A DNA stretch of 64,000 nucleotides from Bhargavaea cecembensis (GTDB taxonomy: Bacteria; Bacillota; Bacilli; Bacillales_A; Planococcaceae), in NCBI RefSeq assembly GCF_001619585.1, contig NZ_LQNT01000009.1, positions 1,098,685-1,162,684 of the forward strand, given 5' to 3'. Below are positions 24,817 to 33,948 of the stretch, piece after piece; within the stretch, counting starts at the first letter, position 1, and the number at the start of each line of letters is the position of its first letter. The notes beneath the pieces are model-generated. The model saw only the letters and a list, made by a program, of their open reading frames with translations. It ran no database searches and was not told the origin of the DNA. Position numbers and translations under genes: made by a program.

Positions 24817-25938
24817 TTACATCTCTTTGACTTTCTGAGGCACTTCGCCGCCCTGTTCGATCATGAGGTCCCTCCACAGCTTGACGAGCTCGGTACCCGG
24901 AAGTCCGTTGTCCTCAAGAAGCTTGGCGTAGTCGCCCCAAGTGTTCTCGATTCCTTCATTAAAGTGGTCCTGGACATCCTGAGGGAGCGTGGCGAAGTCT
25001 ACGAACTCGCCGCCCTGCTCTTCGTTCGTCTTCATGACCTCTTCGGAGCGGTCCATCCAGATCTGGGCAGAGTCTTCAAAGTACTCTTCCGTCGCCTGCT
25101 CCATCGCTTCCTGGACATTTTCAGGCAGGGATTCGAACTTGTCTTCATCCATTCCGATAAACGAGTTAAAGTGGCCGAAGTTGATGCCCGTTACCGTGTA
25201 CTTGAACAGGTCCTGGAAGCCGTATCCGGTCCAGTCCGCGATGCTGTAGAAGCTGCCGTCGAAGGCGCCGCGGCTCAGTGCGTCATACATTTCGACCGCC
25301 GGCATCGTAATGCTGTTCAGTTCAGTTTGCTTGGCGTACATCTCGTGAATCCGGGACGGTGTCCGGAGCGATGTGCCTTTCACATCACCGGCAGATGCGA
25401 ACTCTTTGCCGGTCGTCGAAATCGAGTATTCCTGCGTGGTCGAGATCGGGAAGACCTTGAACTGATCGAACTGGAGCTCAGTGAACGTCTTGCCGTCCTG
25501 CAGCTCCACATCGCTCTCCAGCAGCGCTTTCCATGCTTTCGATGCAATCATCGTGTCGGAGTGACTGAGCGGAAGCATCGTCACTTCCGCCATCGGGAAC
25601 TGGTCCGGCTGATAGATCGGCAGGATCAGGGCAATGTCGACCGTGCCGTTTTCAACCGCCTCCGCCTCGTCCGGCACGGCGACCAGTTCGCCCGAGACGA
25701 ATGTCTCAAACTCCACCTGGCCATCCGTCAGCTCCGTGACCCGCTCCATCCAAGGCTCCATGCCGCCTGCCCACCAGGCATGCTGCGGGCTGAGTCCCGT
25801 TGCCGCGCGGAGCGTAATTTTTTCGCCTTCCGCAGAAGCGGCATCTTCAGAGGAGGTCTCTCCCCCGCATGCAGCGAGCATCATCGAGGCACCCAGAAGA
25901 ATAGCCCCCATCAGCTTCGATTTCTTCGTCCATCTCAT
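24817..25938 (-). CDS. TRAP transporter substrate-binding lipoprotein DctP
   Basis: A 373-residue lipoprotein. The signal peptide ends in the lipobox LAAC followed by GGETSS, and a DctP-type periplasmic-binding fold follows, including TGLSPQHAWWAGG near residue 48 and SLRTPSRIHEMYAKQ near 190, where an Arg usually binds the substrate carboxylate. The start is the ATG at 25938 behind AAAGGAG. It should capture a carboxylate for the DctQM permease. A hairpin separates it from the permease genes. Confidence 0.9.
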   Translation of the reverse strand: MRWTKKSKLMGAILLGASMMLAACGGETSSEDAASAEGEKITLRAATGLSPQHAWWAGGMEPWMERVTELTDGQVEFETFVSGELVAVPDEAEAVENGTVDIALILPIYQPDQFPMAEVTMLPLSHSDTMIASKAWKALLESDVELQDGKTFTELQFDQFKVFPISTTQEYSISTTGKEFASAGDVKGTSLRTPSRIHEMYAKQTELNSITMPAVEMYDALSRGAFDGSFYSIADWTGYGFQDLFKYTVTGINFGHFNSFIGMDEDKFESLPENVQEAMEQATEEYFEDSAQIWMDRSEEVMKTNEEQGGEFVDFATLPQDVQDHFNEGIENTWGDYAKLLEDNGLPGTELVKLWRDLMIEQGGEVPQKVKEM

Positions 25939-25959
25939 CTCGTTCAACTCCTTTTACTT

Positions 25960-26952
25960 TTATTGGTTTTGGCCGATCTTCAGCAGCAGCTTTCCGTACG
26001 TCTCCCGATTGGACAGTTTCCCGAGAGCGTCCGGCAATTGTTCGAACGGATACGCCCCGTAGACGAGCGGGTCGATTTTTTCTTCCTTATATAAGTCCAT
26101 GAGCGCGTCGTGGTAGCGTGTGACTTCTTCCGGGTAAAGCTTCCGGAAGTAGCCCCAGTGCACGCCGACGACCGAATAGTTCTTGATCAGCACATGGTTA
26201 GTCGGGGCATCCGCGATTTCTCCGCCCGCAAAGCCGATGACGAGGATCTTGCCCTCGAAGGCGATGCACTTTCTCGACTTGTCGAACACCTCACCGCCGA
26301 CCGGGTCAAAGATCAGATCAGCCCCGCGGCCTTCCGTGATCGCTTTGACTTCCTTCACGAAGTCTTCGGAGCGGTAGTTGATGGCATAATCCGCTCCGAT
26401 TCTGCGGCAGATGTCCGTTTTTTCATCTGATCCGGCGGTCGCGATGACCGTGGCACCGGCTGCTTTGCCGAGCTGGATGGCCGCAGAGCCGACACCGCCG
26501 GAACCGGCGTGGACGAGGAGCACCTGGTCTTCCCGGATTCCGGCCATCCGATGGAGGGCATAGTACGCCGTCTGGTAGGTGATGAACATGGACGCCGCTT
26601 TTTCATGGCTCAGTTCATCGGGAATCGGGAACACGAGCGACTCGTCGATCACCAGATCTTCCGCGAATCCGCCATTCGGCAGGAGCGGTGTCGCGATGAC
26701 CCGGTCGCCTGCCTTCAGGATGGAGCCGGCGGCTGCTTCCTTGATGACGCCGCTCACTTCTGCTCCCGGTGTGAACGGGAGGTCATGGGTTTCCTGATAC
26801 TTCCCCTGGCACTGAAGGATGTCAAAGAAGTTCATCGCTGCCGCCCGGACGCCGATGCGGACCTGGCCGGGTTTGAGCTCGGACGGTGTGACTTTATTCA
26901 ATTCAAGCGCCTCCTGCGGGTCGTCCAGTTTTGTAATCTGCCAGGCCCTCAT
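25960..26952 (-). CDS. NADPH:quinone oxidoreductase family protein (zinc-free MDR)
   Basis: A 330-residue medium-chain reductase of the quinone oxidoreductase/enoyl reductase group: [18 protein letters not shown] at the start, [20 protein letters not shown] near residue 146 as the cofactor motif, and no zinc-ligand cysteines. In acyl-CoA operons such proteins can reduce 2-enoyl-CoA or quinones. It overlaps the ACAD gene in ATGA. Confidence 0.88.
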   Translation of the reverse strand: MRAWQITKLDDPQEALELNKVTPSELKPGQVRIGVRAAAMNFFDILQCQGKYQETHDLPFTPGAEVSGVIKEAAAGSILKAGDRVIATPLLPNGGFAEDLVIDESLVFPIPDELSHEKAASMFITYQTAYYALHRMAGIREDQVLLVHAGSGGVGSAAIQLGKAAGATVIATAGSDEKTDICRRIGADYAINYRSEDFVKEVKAITEGRGADLIFDPVGGEVFDKSRKCIAFEGKILVIGFAGGEIADAPTNHVLIKNYSVVGVHWGYFRKLYPEEVTRYHDALMDLYKEEKIDPLVYGAYPFEQLPDALGKLSNRETYGKLLLKIGQNQ

Positions 26953-28190
26953 CGCACAGGCTCCTTTTCTTTGGACGCCCTTTCGTTCAGCTGCTCGCGG
27001 ATCTCCAGCTTGGCAATATCGCGGAGATGGACCTGGTCAGGGCCGTCGACGATCCGGAGCGTGCGGGCATTTGCCCAGTGCGCCGCGAGGACCGTATCAT
27101 CTGAGACGCCTGCGCCGCCGAACAGTTGGATTGCACGGTCAATGACATTCAGGCACATCCGCGGTGCCGCGATTTTCGTCATCGAGATCTCCTTGCGGGC
27201 CGCCTTATTGCCTTCGGTGTCCATCTTGTGGGCCGCGGACAACGTGAGGAGACGCGCGGAATCGATTTCGATCCGGCTTTCCGCGATCTGTTCGCGGATG
27301 ACCGCTTTGTCGATGTTCCGGGAACCGAATGTTTCGCGGCCGTCCGCGCGCTCGATCATCATTTCCAGTGCGCGTTCCGCGGCACCGATCGCCCGCATGC
27401 AATGGTGGATCCTGCCCGGTCCGAGGCGTCCCTGCGCAATTTCGAATCCGCGGCCTTCGCCGAGAAGGATGTTCGAAGCCGGTACACGGACATTGTTGTA
27501 GTGCACTTCCGCATGGCCGTGCGGGGCATGGTCATAGCCGAACACCGGCAGGTACCGCTGGACTTCAACTCCCGGAGCGTCGAACGGGACGATGATCATC
27601 GACTGCTGGCGGTACGTTTCCGCTTCCGGATCGGACTTGCCCATGACGATCGCGACTTTGCAGCGCGGGTCCATCGCGCCCGACGACCACCATTTCTTGC
27701 CGTTGATGACGTATTCGTCGCCGTCACGCGTGATCGATGCCTGGATGTTTGTCGCGTCCGAGGAGGCAACTTCAATCTCGGTCATCGAGAAGACGGAACG
27801 GATCTCCCCTTCCATGAGAGGCTTCAGCCATTTTTCTTTCTGCTCTTCCGTACCGTACTTCATGAACACTTCCATATTTCCGGTGTCCGGCGCGTTGCAG
27901 TTGAAAACTTCCGGAGCGATCAGGGAACGGCCCATGATCTCGCACAGGTGGGCGTATTCATAGTTGGTCAGCCCCGGTCCATATTCCTCGTTGTCGATAA
28001 ACAGGTTCCATAGGCCTTCCGCCTTGGCTTTCGCTTTGAGTTCTTCGATGATCGGCGGGACGACCCAGCGGTGTTCCGCGTCGTTCAGCTGCTGTTCGTA
28101 CAGCGCCTCGTTTTTGTAGACATGGTCGTCCATGAATCGGATCAGCTGGTCCTTGATTTTTTGAGCTTTCGGGGATAAGTCTTTTAGCAT
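26949..28190 (-). CDS. ACAD10/11-like acyl-CoA dehydrogenase
   Basis: A 413-residue flavin dehydrogenase with the ACAD11-type signatures [17 protein letters not shown] near 97, [19 protein letters not shown] near 132, [20 protein letters not shown] near 216 and [20 protein letters not shown] near 245. ACAD10/11 and LvaC act on 4-phosphoacyl-CoA, eliminating phosphate to give an enoyl-CoA. The kinase encoded at 21047 would supply the phosphorylated substrate. It overlaps both the quinone oxidoreductase and the ligase gene. Confidence 0.9.
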   Translation of the reverse strand: MLKDLSPKAQKIKDQLIRFMDDHVYKNEALYEQQLNDAEHRWVVPPIIEELKAKAKAEGLWNLFIDNEEYGPGLTNYEYAHLCEIMGRSLIAPEVFNCNAPDTGNMEVFMKYGTEEQKEKWLKPLMEGEIRSVFSMTEIEVASSDATNIQASITRDGDEYVINGKKWWSSGAMDPRCKVAIVMGKSDPEAETYRQQSMIIVPFDAPGVEVQRYLPVFGYDHAPHGHAEVHYNNVRVPASNILLGEGRGFEIAQGRLGPGRIHHCMRAIGAAERALEMMIERADGRETFGSRNIDKAVIREQIAESRIEIDSARLLTLSAAHKMDTEGNKAARKEISMTKIAAPRMCLNVIDRAIQLFGGAGVSDDTVLAAHWANARTLRIVDGPDQVHLRDIAKLEIREQLNERASKEKEPVR

Positions 28191-29752
28191 GATGATCCTC
28201 CTTTATTTTTCAGTGCGGTCTTCAGGATTTTCCCTGCCGCATTCCGCGGCAGTTCATCCAGGAACACGATCGATTCAGGTACTTTAAATTTGGCCAGACG
28301 TTCGAGGCAGTAGCTCCGGATCGCTTCGATGCTCGTTTCGTTTAGTGTCGGGGAGACGATGAACGCTTTGACCCGTTCGCCGAATACGCTGTCGGGCTCG
28401 CCGACCACTGCCGCTTCATTAATCTCCGGATGGGCTTTGAGGACGTCTTCCACCTCAATGGAGAAGATCTTCTCGCCTCCGCGGTTGATCATGTCTTTTT
28501 TGCGGTCGAGGATGTAGACAAATCCTTCTTCGTCGATCTGGCCAAGATCGCCGGAGTGCCAATAGCCGTCGGTGAAGTTTTTCAGGTTGGCTTCTTCGTT
28601 GTCCCAGTAGCCTTCCACGACCATCGGACCACGGATGTAAAGCTCACCGGTGTGGCCTGCCGGCAGTTCCTCACCGTTTTCGTTCATGATTTTAATGTCT
28701 GCGACCGGAACCGGGCGGCCGCAGGAGCGGACCTTGCTTTCGTCGTAGGCGGACGGCATGAGCGTCGCCGGGGAAGTCGTCTCGGTGGATCCGTAGGCAT
28801 TGTGCAGCTCGGCGTTCGGGAAGGCCTGTTTCATCGTGTCGTACGTCTGCCGGTAGATCGGCGCCCCTCCGTAGGCCACTTTGCGGACAAAGCCGAAGTC
28901 GTTTTCAAGGAACTTCCGATTCGTCGACATCATGATGAAGATGGTCGGCACATTGAACAGGAAGTTGATTTTGTTTCGGAGAACGAGGTCAATGTAGGCT
29001 TCATTCTGGTAGCGCTCCATCGAGTAAACCGTCCCGCCGTTGTAGAACTGGTGGAGCAGCTGCCCGACCAAGCCAGTGACATGAAACATCGGGACGGCGA
29101 TGACGGTCGACAGGCTCTCGTCTGAATCAAAGATGTTTTTGAAGTTCATGACACTGTGGATGACATTGATGTGGGAGATCACCGCGCCCTTTGGCCGTCC
29201 GGTCGTGCCGGACGTGTACAGGATATAGGCGGGATCGGTTTCTTCAACGGTGGTCTCCCGGAGATTGACCAGGTTGGCCCGGGCAACTTTTCTGATGAGT
29301 CCGGTGATTTCATGATGTGATTCCAGGTGAGGTGTGTCGGTGATTTTTTGTTTGAGCGGTTCTTGGTGAAGGATGGTCCGGGCTCCCGAGTGATTGAGGA
29401 TATAGGCAATTTCTTCTTTGGACAGTTTCGTATTGACCGGAACCATGGTGGCCCCGATCATGGCGCAGGCGTAGCAGACAATCGGGAACTCGAGACTGTT
29501 GCCGATCAGGCTTGCGACCCGGTCGCCTTTTCGGATATGCAGCTCGTTCTGGAGATAGGCGGCCAGATTTTTCGAACACCGCTCGAATTCCCGGTAAGTG
29601 AGGTCGCCCTGCTCGCTCGATACGGCGGTTTTATCCGGGTAGGTTTCCACCGAGTGATGGATGAATTCCGCGATGGACGACGGGCGTTCCCCGTAAACCC
29701 GGATGTTGTCCCGCCCGAAGAGTGTCATCTTTGAAATCGTCAACGTGGTCAT
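28184..29752 (-). CDS. acyl-CoA synthetase (AMP-forming ligase)
   Basis: A 522-residue ANL-family ligase. The P-loop [18 protein letters not shown] is near residue 190, [14 protein letters not shown] near 318 is motif A5, [14 protein letters not shown] near 396 gives the hinge-region Asp, and [13 protein letters not shown] near 505 holds the catalytic Lys. It activates a carboxylic acid to its CoA thioester, the first intracellular step of the operon's pathway. The start (ATG 29752) is clear of the thiolase stop by 18 bases. Confidence 0.92.
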   Translation of the reverse strand: MTTLTISKMTLFGRDNIRVYGERPSSIAEFIHHSVETYPDKTAVSSEQGDLTYREFERCSKNLAAYLQNELHIRKGDRVASLIGNSLEFPIVCYACAMIGATMVPVNTKLSKEEIAYILNHSGARTILHQEPLKQKITDTPHLESHHEITGLIRKVARANLVNLRETTVEETDPAYILYTSGTTGRPKGAVISHINVIHSVMNFKNIFDSDESLSTVIAVPMFHVTGLVGQLLHQFYNGGTVYSMERYQNEAYIDLVLRNKINFLFNVPTIFIMMSTNRKFLENDFGFVRKVAYGGAPIYRQTYDTMKQAFPNAELHNAYGSTETTSPATLMPSAYDESKVRSCGRPVPVADIKIMNENGEELPAGHTGELYIRGPMVVEGYWDNEEANLKNFTDGYWHSGDLGQIDEEGFVYILDRKKDMINRGGEKIFSIEVEDVLKAHPEINEAAVVGEPDSVFGERVKAFIVSPTLNETSIEAIRSYCLERLAKFKVPESIVFLDELPRNAAGKILKTALKNKGGSSC

Positions 29753-29770
29753 GAGCGTTCAACTCCTTCA

Positions 29771-30952
29771 TCAGATTGATTCGATGACTATCGCAATCCC
29801 CTGGCCGCCTCCGATGCAGAGGCTCGCCACGCCGTAGCGGCCGTTGCGCTTTTTCAGCTCGTAGGCAAGCGACAGAACGATCCGGGTGCCGCTGACGCCG
29901 ACCGGGTGGCCGAGTGCGATCGCGCCGCCGTTCACATTCGTCCGCTCCCGCTCAAGCCCCAGTTCCTTCTCGACTGCGAGATACTGCGCGGCGAACGCTT
30001 CGTTGACTTCGACCAGGTCCATCTGGTCGAGCGTCAGGCCGGCGCGGCGGAGTGCCTCGCGGATGGCCGGCACCGGACCAATTCCCATGATTGTCGGGTC
30101 GACGCCCGTGACGGCGTAGCTGACAATCCGGGCTGCCGGCTGCAGGTTGTGCTTGTTGACCGCATCTTCTCCCGCGATGACGACACTGGCCGCTCCGTCG
30201 TTAATCCCGCTCGCGTTCCCTGCAGTCACCGTCCCGTCTTTTTTGAAAGAAGGACGGAGCTTTGAAAGGGTCTCTGTGCTCGCTTCCGGCTTGATGTGTT
30301 CATCCTGATTGATGGTGTTGATGCCCTTTCTCGTCTTCACTTCCACGCCGACGATCTCTTCGGCGAACCGGCCGGACTCACGGGCGGCTGCCGCTCGGCT
30401 GTTGCTGAGCACGGCGAACTCGTCCTGTTCCTCCCGGCTGATACCGTGGATCTCGGACAGCTTTTCCGCCGTCATCCCCATCCCGCTTCCGGTATATTCA
30501 TCGGTCAGCGTGGACAGCAACATATCGTCGAACTGCATGCCGCCCATTTTCGGCTGGCTGAACCGTGCCTTAAAGCTTGCGTATGGGGACATCGACATGT
30601 TCTCCGCCCCGCCGGCAAGCACGATTCCCGCGTCGCCGAGCTTGATCATCTGCGTGCCGGATACGATCGACTGCGTACCGGAACCGCAGAGACGGTTCAC
30701 ATTCAGCGCCGGCACTTCCTGCGGGATGCCCGCTTTGAGTCCGATGTGCCGGGACAGGTACGAGGCATTCGTCGAAGTGTGGATGACATTTCCGTAAATG
30801 ACATGATCGATGTCTTCAGGAATGACATTGGACCGCTTCATCGCCTCGATTGCTGTCGTCTTGCCGAGCTCATCGGCAGGCGTGTTCGCAAATGATCCTC
30901 CGAATGCACCGAAAGCCGTCCGTGCACCGTCAATCAGATAAACTTCAGTCAT
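29771..30952 (-). CDS. acetyl-CoA C-acyltransferase (thiolase)
   Basis: A 393-residue thiolase II. The acyl-accepting Cys is residue 89 in NRLCGSGTQSIVSG, the catalytic His is in GGAIALGHPVGVSG near 350 and the second Cys is in SLCIGGGQG near 380. It cleaves 3-ketoacyl-CoA to acetyl-CoA plus a shortened acyl-CoA and closes the beta-oxidation cycle together with the hydratase and hydroxyacyl-CoA dehydrogenase at the other end of the operon. Confidence 0.95.
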   Translation of the reverse strand: MTEVYLIDGARTAFGAFGGSFANTPADELGKTTAIEAMKRSNVIPEDIDHVIYGNVIHTSTNASYLSRHIGLKAGIPQEVPALNVNRLCGSGTQSIVSGTQMIKLGDAGIVLAGGAENMSMSPYASFKARFSQPKMGGMQFDDMLLSTLTDEYTGSGMGMTAEKLSEIHGISREEQDEFAVLSNSRAAAARESGRFAEEIVGVEVKTRKGINTINQDEHIKPEASTETLSKLRPSFKKDGTVTAGNASGINDGAASVVIAGEDAVNKHNLQPAARIVSYAVTGVDPTIMGIGPVPAIREALRRAGLTLDQMDLVEVNEAFAAQYLAVEKELGLERERTNVNGGAIALGHPVGVSGTRIVLSLAYELKKRNGRYGVASLCIGGGQGIAIVIESI

Positions 30953-30993
30953 TTCTCCATCTCCTCCAGCTATGTTGATCCTTGTGAAATTCC

Positions 30994-31578
30994 TTACTTC
31001 AGGAGCTTCAACAGGTATTCCGAATACATGGTTTTCAGTTCATCCAGGCCGATCAGCCCGTCTGTCCGGTACCAGGTCTGGACCCAGTTCATCGCCCCAA
31101 GAAGAATCATCCGGATGATCTTCACCTCGGTGTTCTGAAATTCTCCTGCACCGATCCCCTCCCAGACGACCCGATCAAACAGGCGGGCGTAATCGTCTCG
31201 CTTCTCGACGATCGATGGTAGCTGTCCCTTCTCGAAGGCTTGCTCAGGCTGGATGATCATGTTGAACGTCTCTTTCCGGTTGACCGCATAGTCGATATGG
31301 CAATAGATCATCCTGCGGAGCTTTTCCTCGTAGGTCCCCTCTGCCTCGAATGCCTCATGCTGGTCCTCGATCGCCTGATCCAGCACCAGTTCATGGCACT
31401 GGAACATCAGATCCTGCTTGTTCCGGAAATAGTAATAGAGGGACCCCTTCGTCATCTGCATCTCTGAAGCGACCTGCTCCATCGTTGTGTACTTGAATCC
31501 CTCCCGGTTCATAATCGCGATTGCCGACATGATGATTTGTTCTCTCTTCTCCTGTTGCTTGCGGCTCGCATTTCTCAT
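30994..31578 (-). CDS. TetR-family transcriptional repressor
   Basis: A 194-residue TetR protein. Residues 10-55 form the DNA-binding domain (YTTMEQVASEMQMTKGSLYYY), followed by a helical ligand domain close to the FadR/AcrR-like branch that senses acyl-CoA. The start is the ATG at 31578 with GAGGTG upstream; a GTG at 31605 is less likely. It is the first gene of the leftward operon, so it probably represses its own transcription until an acyl-CoA intermediate binds. A near-perfect palindrome at 31749 is the best operator candidate. Confidence 0.92.
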   Translation of the reverse strand: MRNASRKQQEKREQIIMSAIAIMNREGFKYTTMEQVASEMQMTKGSLYYYFRNKQDLMFQCHELVLDQAIEDQHEAFEAEGTYEEKLRRMIYCHIDYAVNRKETFNMIIQPEQAFEKGQLPSIVEKRDDYARLFDRVVWEGIGAGEFQNTEVKIIRMILLGAMNWVQTWYRTDGLIGLDELKTMYSEYLLKLLK

Positions 31579-31609
31579 GGCAATCACCTCGGTTTGTCCC
31601 GGCACCTTT

Positions 31610-31623
31610 TGTAAGGGCTTACA
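31610..31623. promoter_or_regulatory. cre-like sequence in the TetR leader
   Basis: TGTAAGGGCTTACA differs from TGWAANCGNTNWCA at one central position. It lies between the operon promoter and the TetR start codon. Confidence 0.4.
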
Positions 31624-31715
31624 TAAATGTGCCGGAATCTAGGTTTCTCTCTCTTCAATAGAGCAAACGTTTTTGAACTCGATTAAATTATCAGACTATT
31701 GATTGATTGCCCCCT

Positions 31716-31767
31716 ATTATACGCCTTGCTAGTGTGTTGTAAAGAGTTTTTTGAACATTGTTCAAAA
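31716..31767 (-). promoter_or_regulatory. operon promoter with palindromic operator candidate
   Basis: On the minus strand TTTACA (31743-31738), a 16-base spacer and a perfect -10 TATAAT (31721-31716) form a promoter facing the TetR operon. Immediately upstream, TTTTGAAC-ATT-GTTCAAAA at 31749-31767 is a palindrome with 8-bp arms, a likely TetR operator. Confidence 0.6.
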
Positions 31768-31778
31768 TATTTATATGG

Positions 31779-31807
31779 AAAAGGCCCTTGCTTGATAACA
31801 AGGGCCG
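31779..31807 (-). terminator. hairpin ending the LuxR-type regulator transcript
   Basis: GGCCCTTG and CAAGGGCC form the stem and TTTTCC follows on the minus strand. Confidence 0.6.
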
Positions 31808-31975
31808 AGGAATATTTGAACTTGGTTTAAACAGGTAAATTTCGTTCAAAGTACAACCAATAGTCTATAAAGCAGAATTCACAGTAACGACACCCGGCAT
31901 CTGATCAAGACAAGATGATTCCTGTCACCCCACAATTACAGCATCCATTTCACTCCATCGTAATCGTGAAGCCTG

Positions 31976-32028
31976 TTTGGTCATTCGGGGCTTCGGTTTC
32001 GGCATTCCGCGTCTCAGTTTCATCATTC
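31976..32028. repeat. degenerate 21-bp-period repeat array (array 4)
   Basis: TTTGGTCATTC at 31976, TTTCGGCATTC at 31997 and TTTCATCATTC at 32018 are spaced 21 bases apart and are diverged versions of the TTTCGTCATTC unit. All have one orientation. Confidence 0.7.
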
Positions 32029-32041
32029 ACTAAATCACCCG

Positions 32042-32746
32042 TTACAGGATTCCTTTTCTCAGCAGGTCGGCGACCGCCTGCGTTCGGTTGCGGACGCCCA
32101 GCTTTTTCAGGGATGACTTGATATAGTCCTGGACGGTAAATTCGCTCAGGTGGATTTTCTTCGCAATGGATTTTGTGCTTTCTCCGAGCGAAAGCAGGTA
32201 CATGATCTCCAGTTCCCTAGAGTTCAGCAACCCAGAGTCGCCGCTTTTCAGATAGGGCCGTTCAAAAATCCTGCCGATTTCAACACCATAACGGGTGATG
32301 GCAGGAAGCAGGTTCTCGATTTCCTTCTCGCCGGCCGAAAACTGGGTGCTGGACAGTACGCCGATCACCGTGTTCCGGAAGCAGATCGGGACGAACAGCA
32401 AAAACTTCGTGTTTTGGGAGAATCGGTACCTGAAGTTATACTTGATGAAATTCTCGCCTTTCACCAGGACGGCCTTTCTTTCTCGAACAGCTTCCTTTAC
32501 GGGTGGCACGGTCCGGATATCATCCCGGATATCGCGGATATGGCTCAATTCTGTCAGTCCGTTATTTTCCGGAACAATCGCCATGACGCCTTCCGTCAGG
32601 TAACCGATTGGGGAATATCTGAACAGCCCCACATCCAAAATGGGAAACACCTCAAGAAAACCTTCGAGCATCTCTATGATCTGATCTTCATGACCCGGGA
32701 CATGCTGCAGCCTTGAAATCATTTGTTCCATTTCCAGTGTGGCCAC
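32042..32746 (-). CDS. LuxR/NarL-type regulator with N-terminal GAF-like sensor
   Basis: A 234-residue regulator. Residues 20-160 resemble a small-ligand GAF-type domain (FLLFVPICFRNTVIGVLSST near 128) and residues 172-234 are a classical LuxR helix-turn-helix (LNSRELEIMYLLSLGESTKS). No phosphoreceiver domain is present. It starts at a GTG at 32746 behind AAGGGGGAG. Its neighbours are the esterase and Baeyer-Villiger monooxygenase genes, which it probably controls; the inducer may be a ketone, ester or acid, by inference. Confidence 0.88.
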   Translation of the reverse strand: MATLEMEQMISRLQHVPGHEDQIIEMLEGFLEVFPILDVGLFRYSPIGYLTEGVMAIVPENNGLTELSHIRDIRDDIRTVPPVKEAVRERKAVLVKGENFIKYNFRYRFSQNTKFLLFVPICFRNTVIGVLSSTQFSAGEKEIENLLPAITRYGVEIGRIFERPYLKSGDSGLLNSRELEIMYLLSLGESTKSIAKKIHLSEFTVQDYIKSSLKKLGVRNRTQAVADLLRKGIL

Positions 32747-32903
32747 CGATTCTCCCCCTTATCTGGGACCATTGTTATGCTATGAATAAGATTATAGTGA
32801 CCGGAATAGAAACGTCAAATGATTTTGAATGTTCCGATGAATTTTGAGCACTTGCGACAAAGTCTTCGTCATATTTCATTTTTTACCCGGAGGAACACAA
32901 AAA

Positions 32904-32931
32904 GAGACGCTTTGCCTGAGCAAAGCGTCTC
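32904..32931 (-). terminator. terminator of the esterase gene
   Basis: GAGACGCTTTGC pairs with GCAAAGCGTCTC; TTTTTGTG follows on the minus strand. Confidence 0.88.
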
Positions 32932-32941
32932 CCCATGATGG

Positions 32942-33910
32942 TTATTTTGCTGCTCCGGCTTTTGCCGGCTGCAGTTTTTCAAACTGGGCTTTCAGGTTAT
33001 TGCACGCGTCCTCGATGGCTTCCATGCCTTTGTCCAGACCGTCGATCGTGAAGAATCCGTGGATCATTCCCGGATACTCCCTGTAGTCGACATCTATGCC
33101 GGAAGCAATGAGTTTCTGCGCGTAGAGCTTGCTATCGTCGAGGGACGGATCATACTGGGCCGCGATGATTGTCGCCGGAGCTGCCCCGCTTACGTCTTCA
33201 CGTGAGTAGACGCTGAAGTCCGGGTGCTTCTCGTCGCTCGGGTCCCTCCAGTAGTGGTTCCAGAAGTAGGAGATGACCTCGGTCGGGATGATCGGACAAG
33301 TTGCTCCATATTTTTGGTAGGATTCGGATTTGCCGCCGGTGCCGGTCGTCGGATATACCAGCAGCTGATGGGCGACTTTCAGTTCATCGGAATCCTTCAA
33401 GTTTGCAGCCACGACTGCCGACAGGTTTCCGCCGGCGCTGTCTCCGCCGACCGCCACCCGATCCGGATCACCGCCGATTTCTGCTGCATGTTTCTTCACC
33501 CATTCAAAGGCAGCCTGGCAATCGATGACCGCCGCAGGGAATTTGTGCTCCGGCGCAAGACGGTAATCGACGGAGACAACGATGCACTCTGCGCGGTTCA
33601 CAAGCTTGCGGCAGACCGGATCATAGGATTCAATGCTGCCGACCACCCAGCCGCCCCCGTGATAATAGACGAGAACCGGCACACCGGATGCCGGTGCATT
33701 CTGTGGCTTATAGATCCGGATCGGAATCTCACATTCCGGCCCCGGGATCTTCCGGTCTTCCACGCTTCCGACTTCCTCCACTTGCTCCACCGCATTCATG
33801 GCTGCCATGACTTCTCTTGCCTGCTCGGGCGCCAGGGTGTGTACCGGCGGACCGCCGGCCTGCTTCATCAGTTCAATCAATGCCGTTATTTGCGGATCAT
33901 AATTCATCAT
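32942..33910 (-). CDS. alpha/beta hydrolase of the hormone-sensitive lipase family (esterase)
   Basis: A 322-residue esterase. The oxyanion motif YYHGGGWVVG is near residue 80, the nucleophile Ser is in VGGDSAGGNLSA near 155, and the Asp and His follow in PSLDDSKLYA-like and IHGFFT contexts near 255 and 285. It hydrolyses carboxylic esters or lactones. It is transcribed just after the Baeyer-Villiger monooxygenase gene (39 bases apart), so it most likely cleaves the ester or lactone that enzyme makes. Confidence 0.92.
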   Translation of the reverse strand: MMNYDPQITALIELMKQAGGPPVHTLAPEQAREVMAAMNAVEQVEEVGSVEDRKIPGPECEIPIRIYKPQNAPASGVPVLVYYHGGGWVVGSIESYDPVCRKLVNRAECIVVSVDYRLAPEHKFPAAVIDCQAAFEWVKKHAAEIGGDPDRVAVGGDSAGGNLSAVVAANLKDSDELKVAHQLLVYPTTGTGGKSESYQKYGATCPIIPTEVISYFWNHYWRDPSDEKHPDFSVYSREDVSGAAPATIIAAQYDPSLDDSKLYAQKLIASGIDVDYREYPGMIHGFFTIDGLDKGMEAIEDACNNLKAQFEKLQPAKAGAAK

Positions 33911-33948
33911 GGGTTCCTCCCTTTTGGTGGTTGGTTTACCTGTTCGGA

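Noticed and set aside
24964..26094. Long plus-strand frame opposite dctP and the quinone reductase gene
   Set aside because: Spans two real genes antisense and has no domain or ribosome site.
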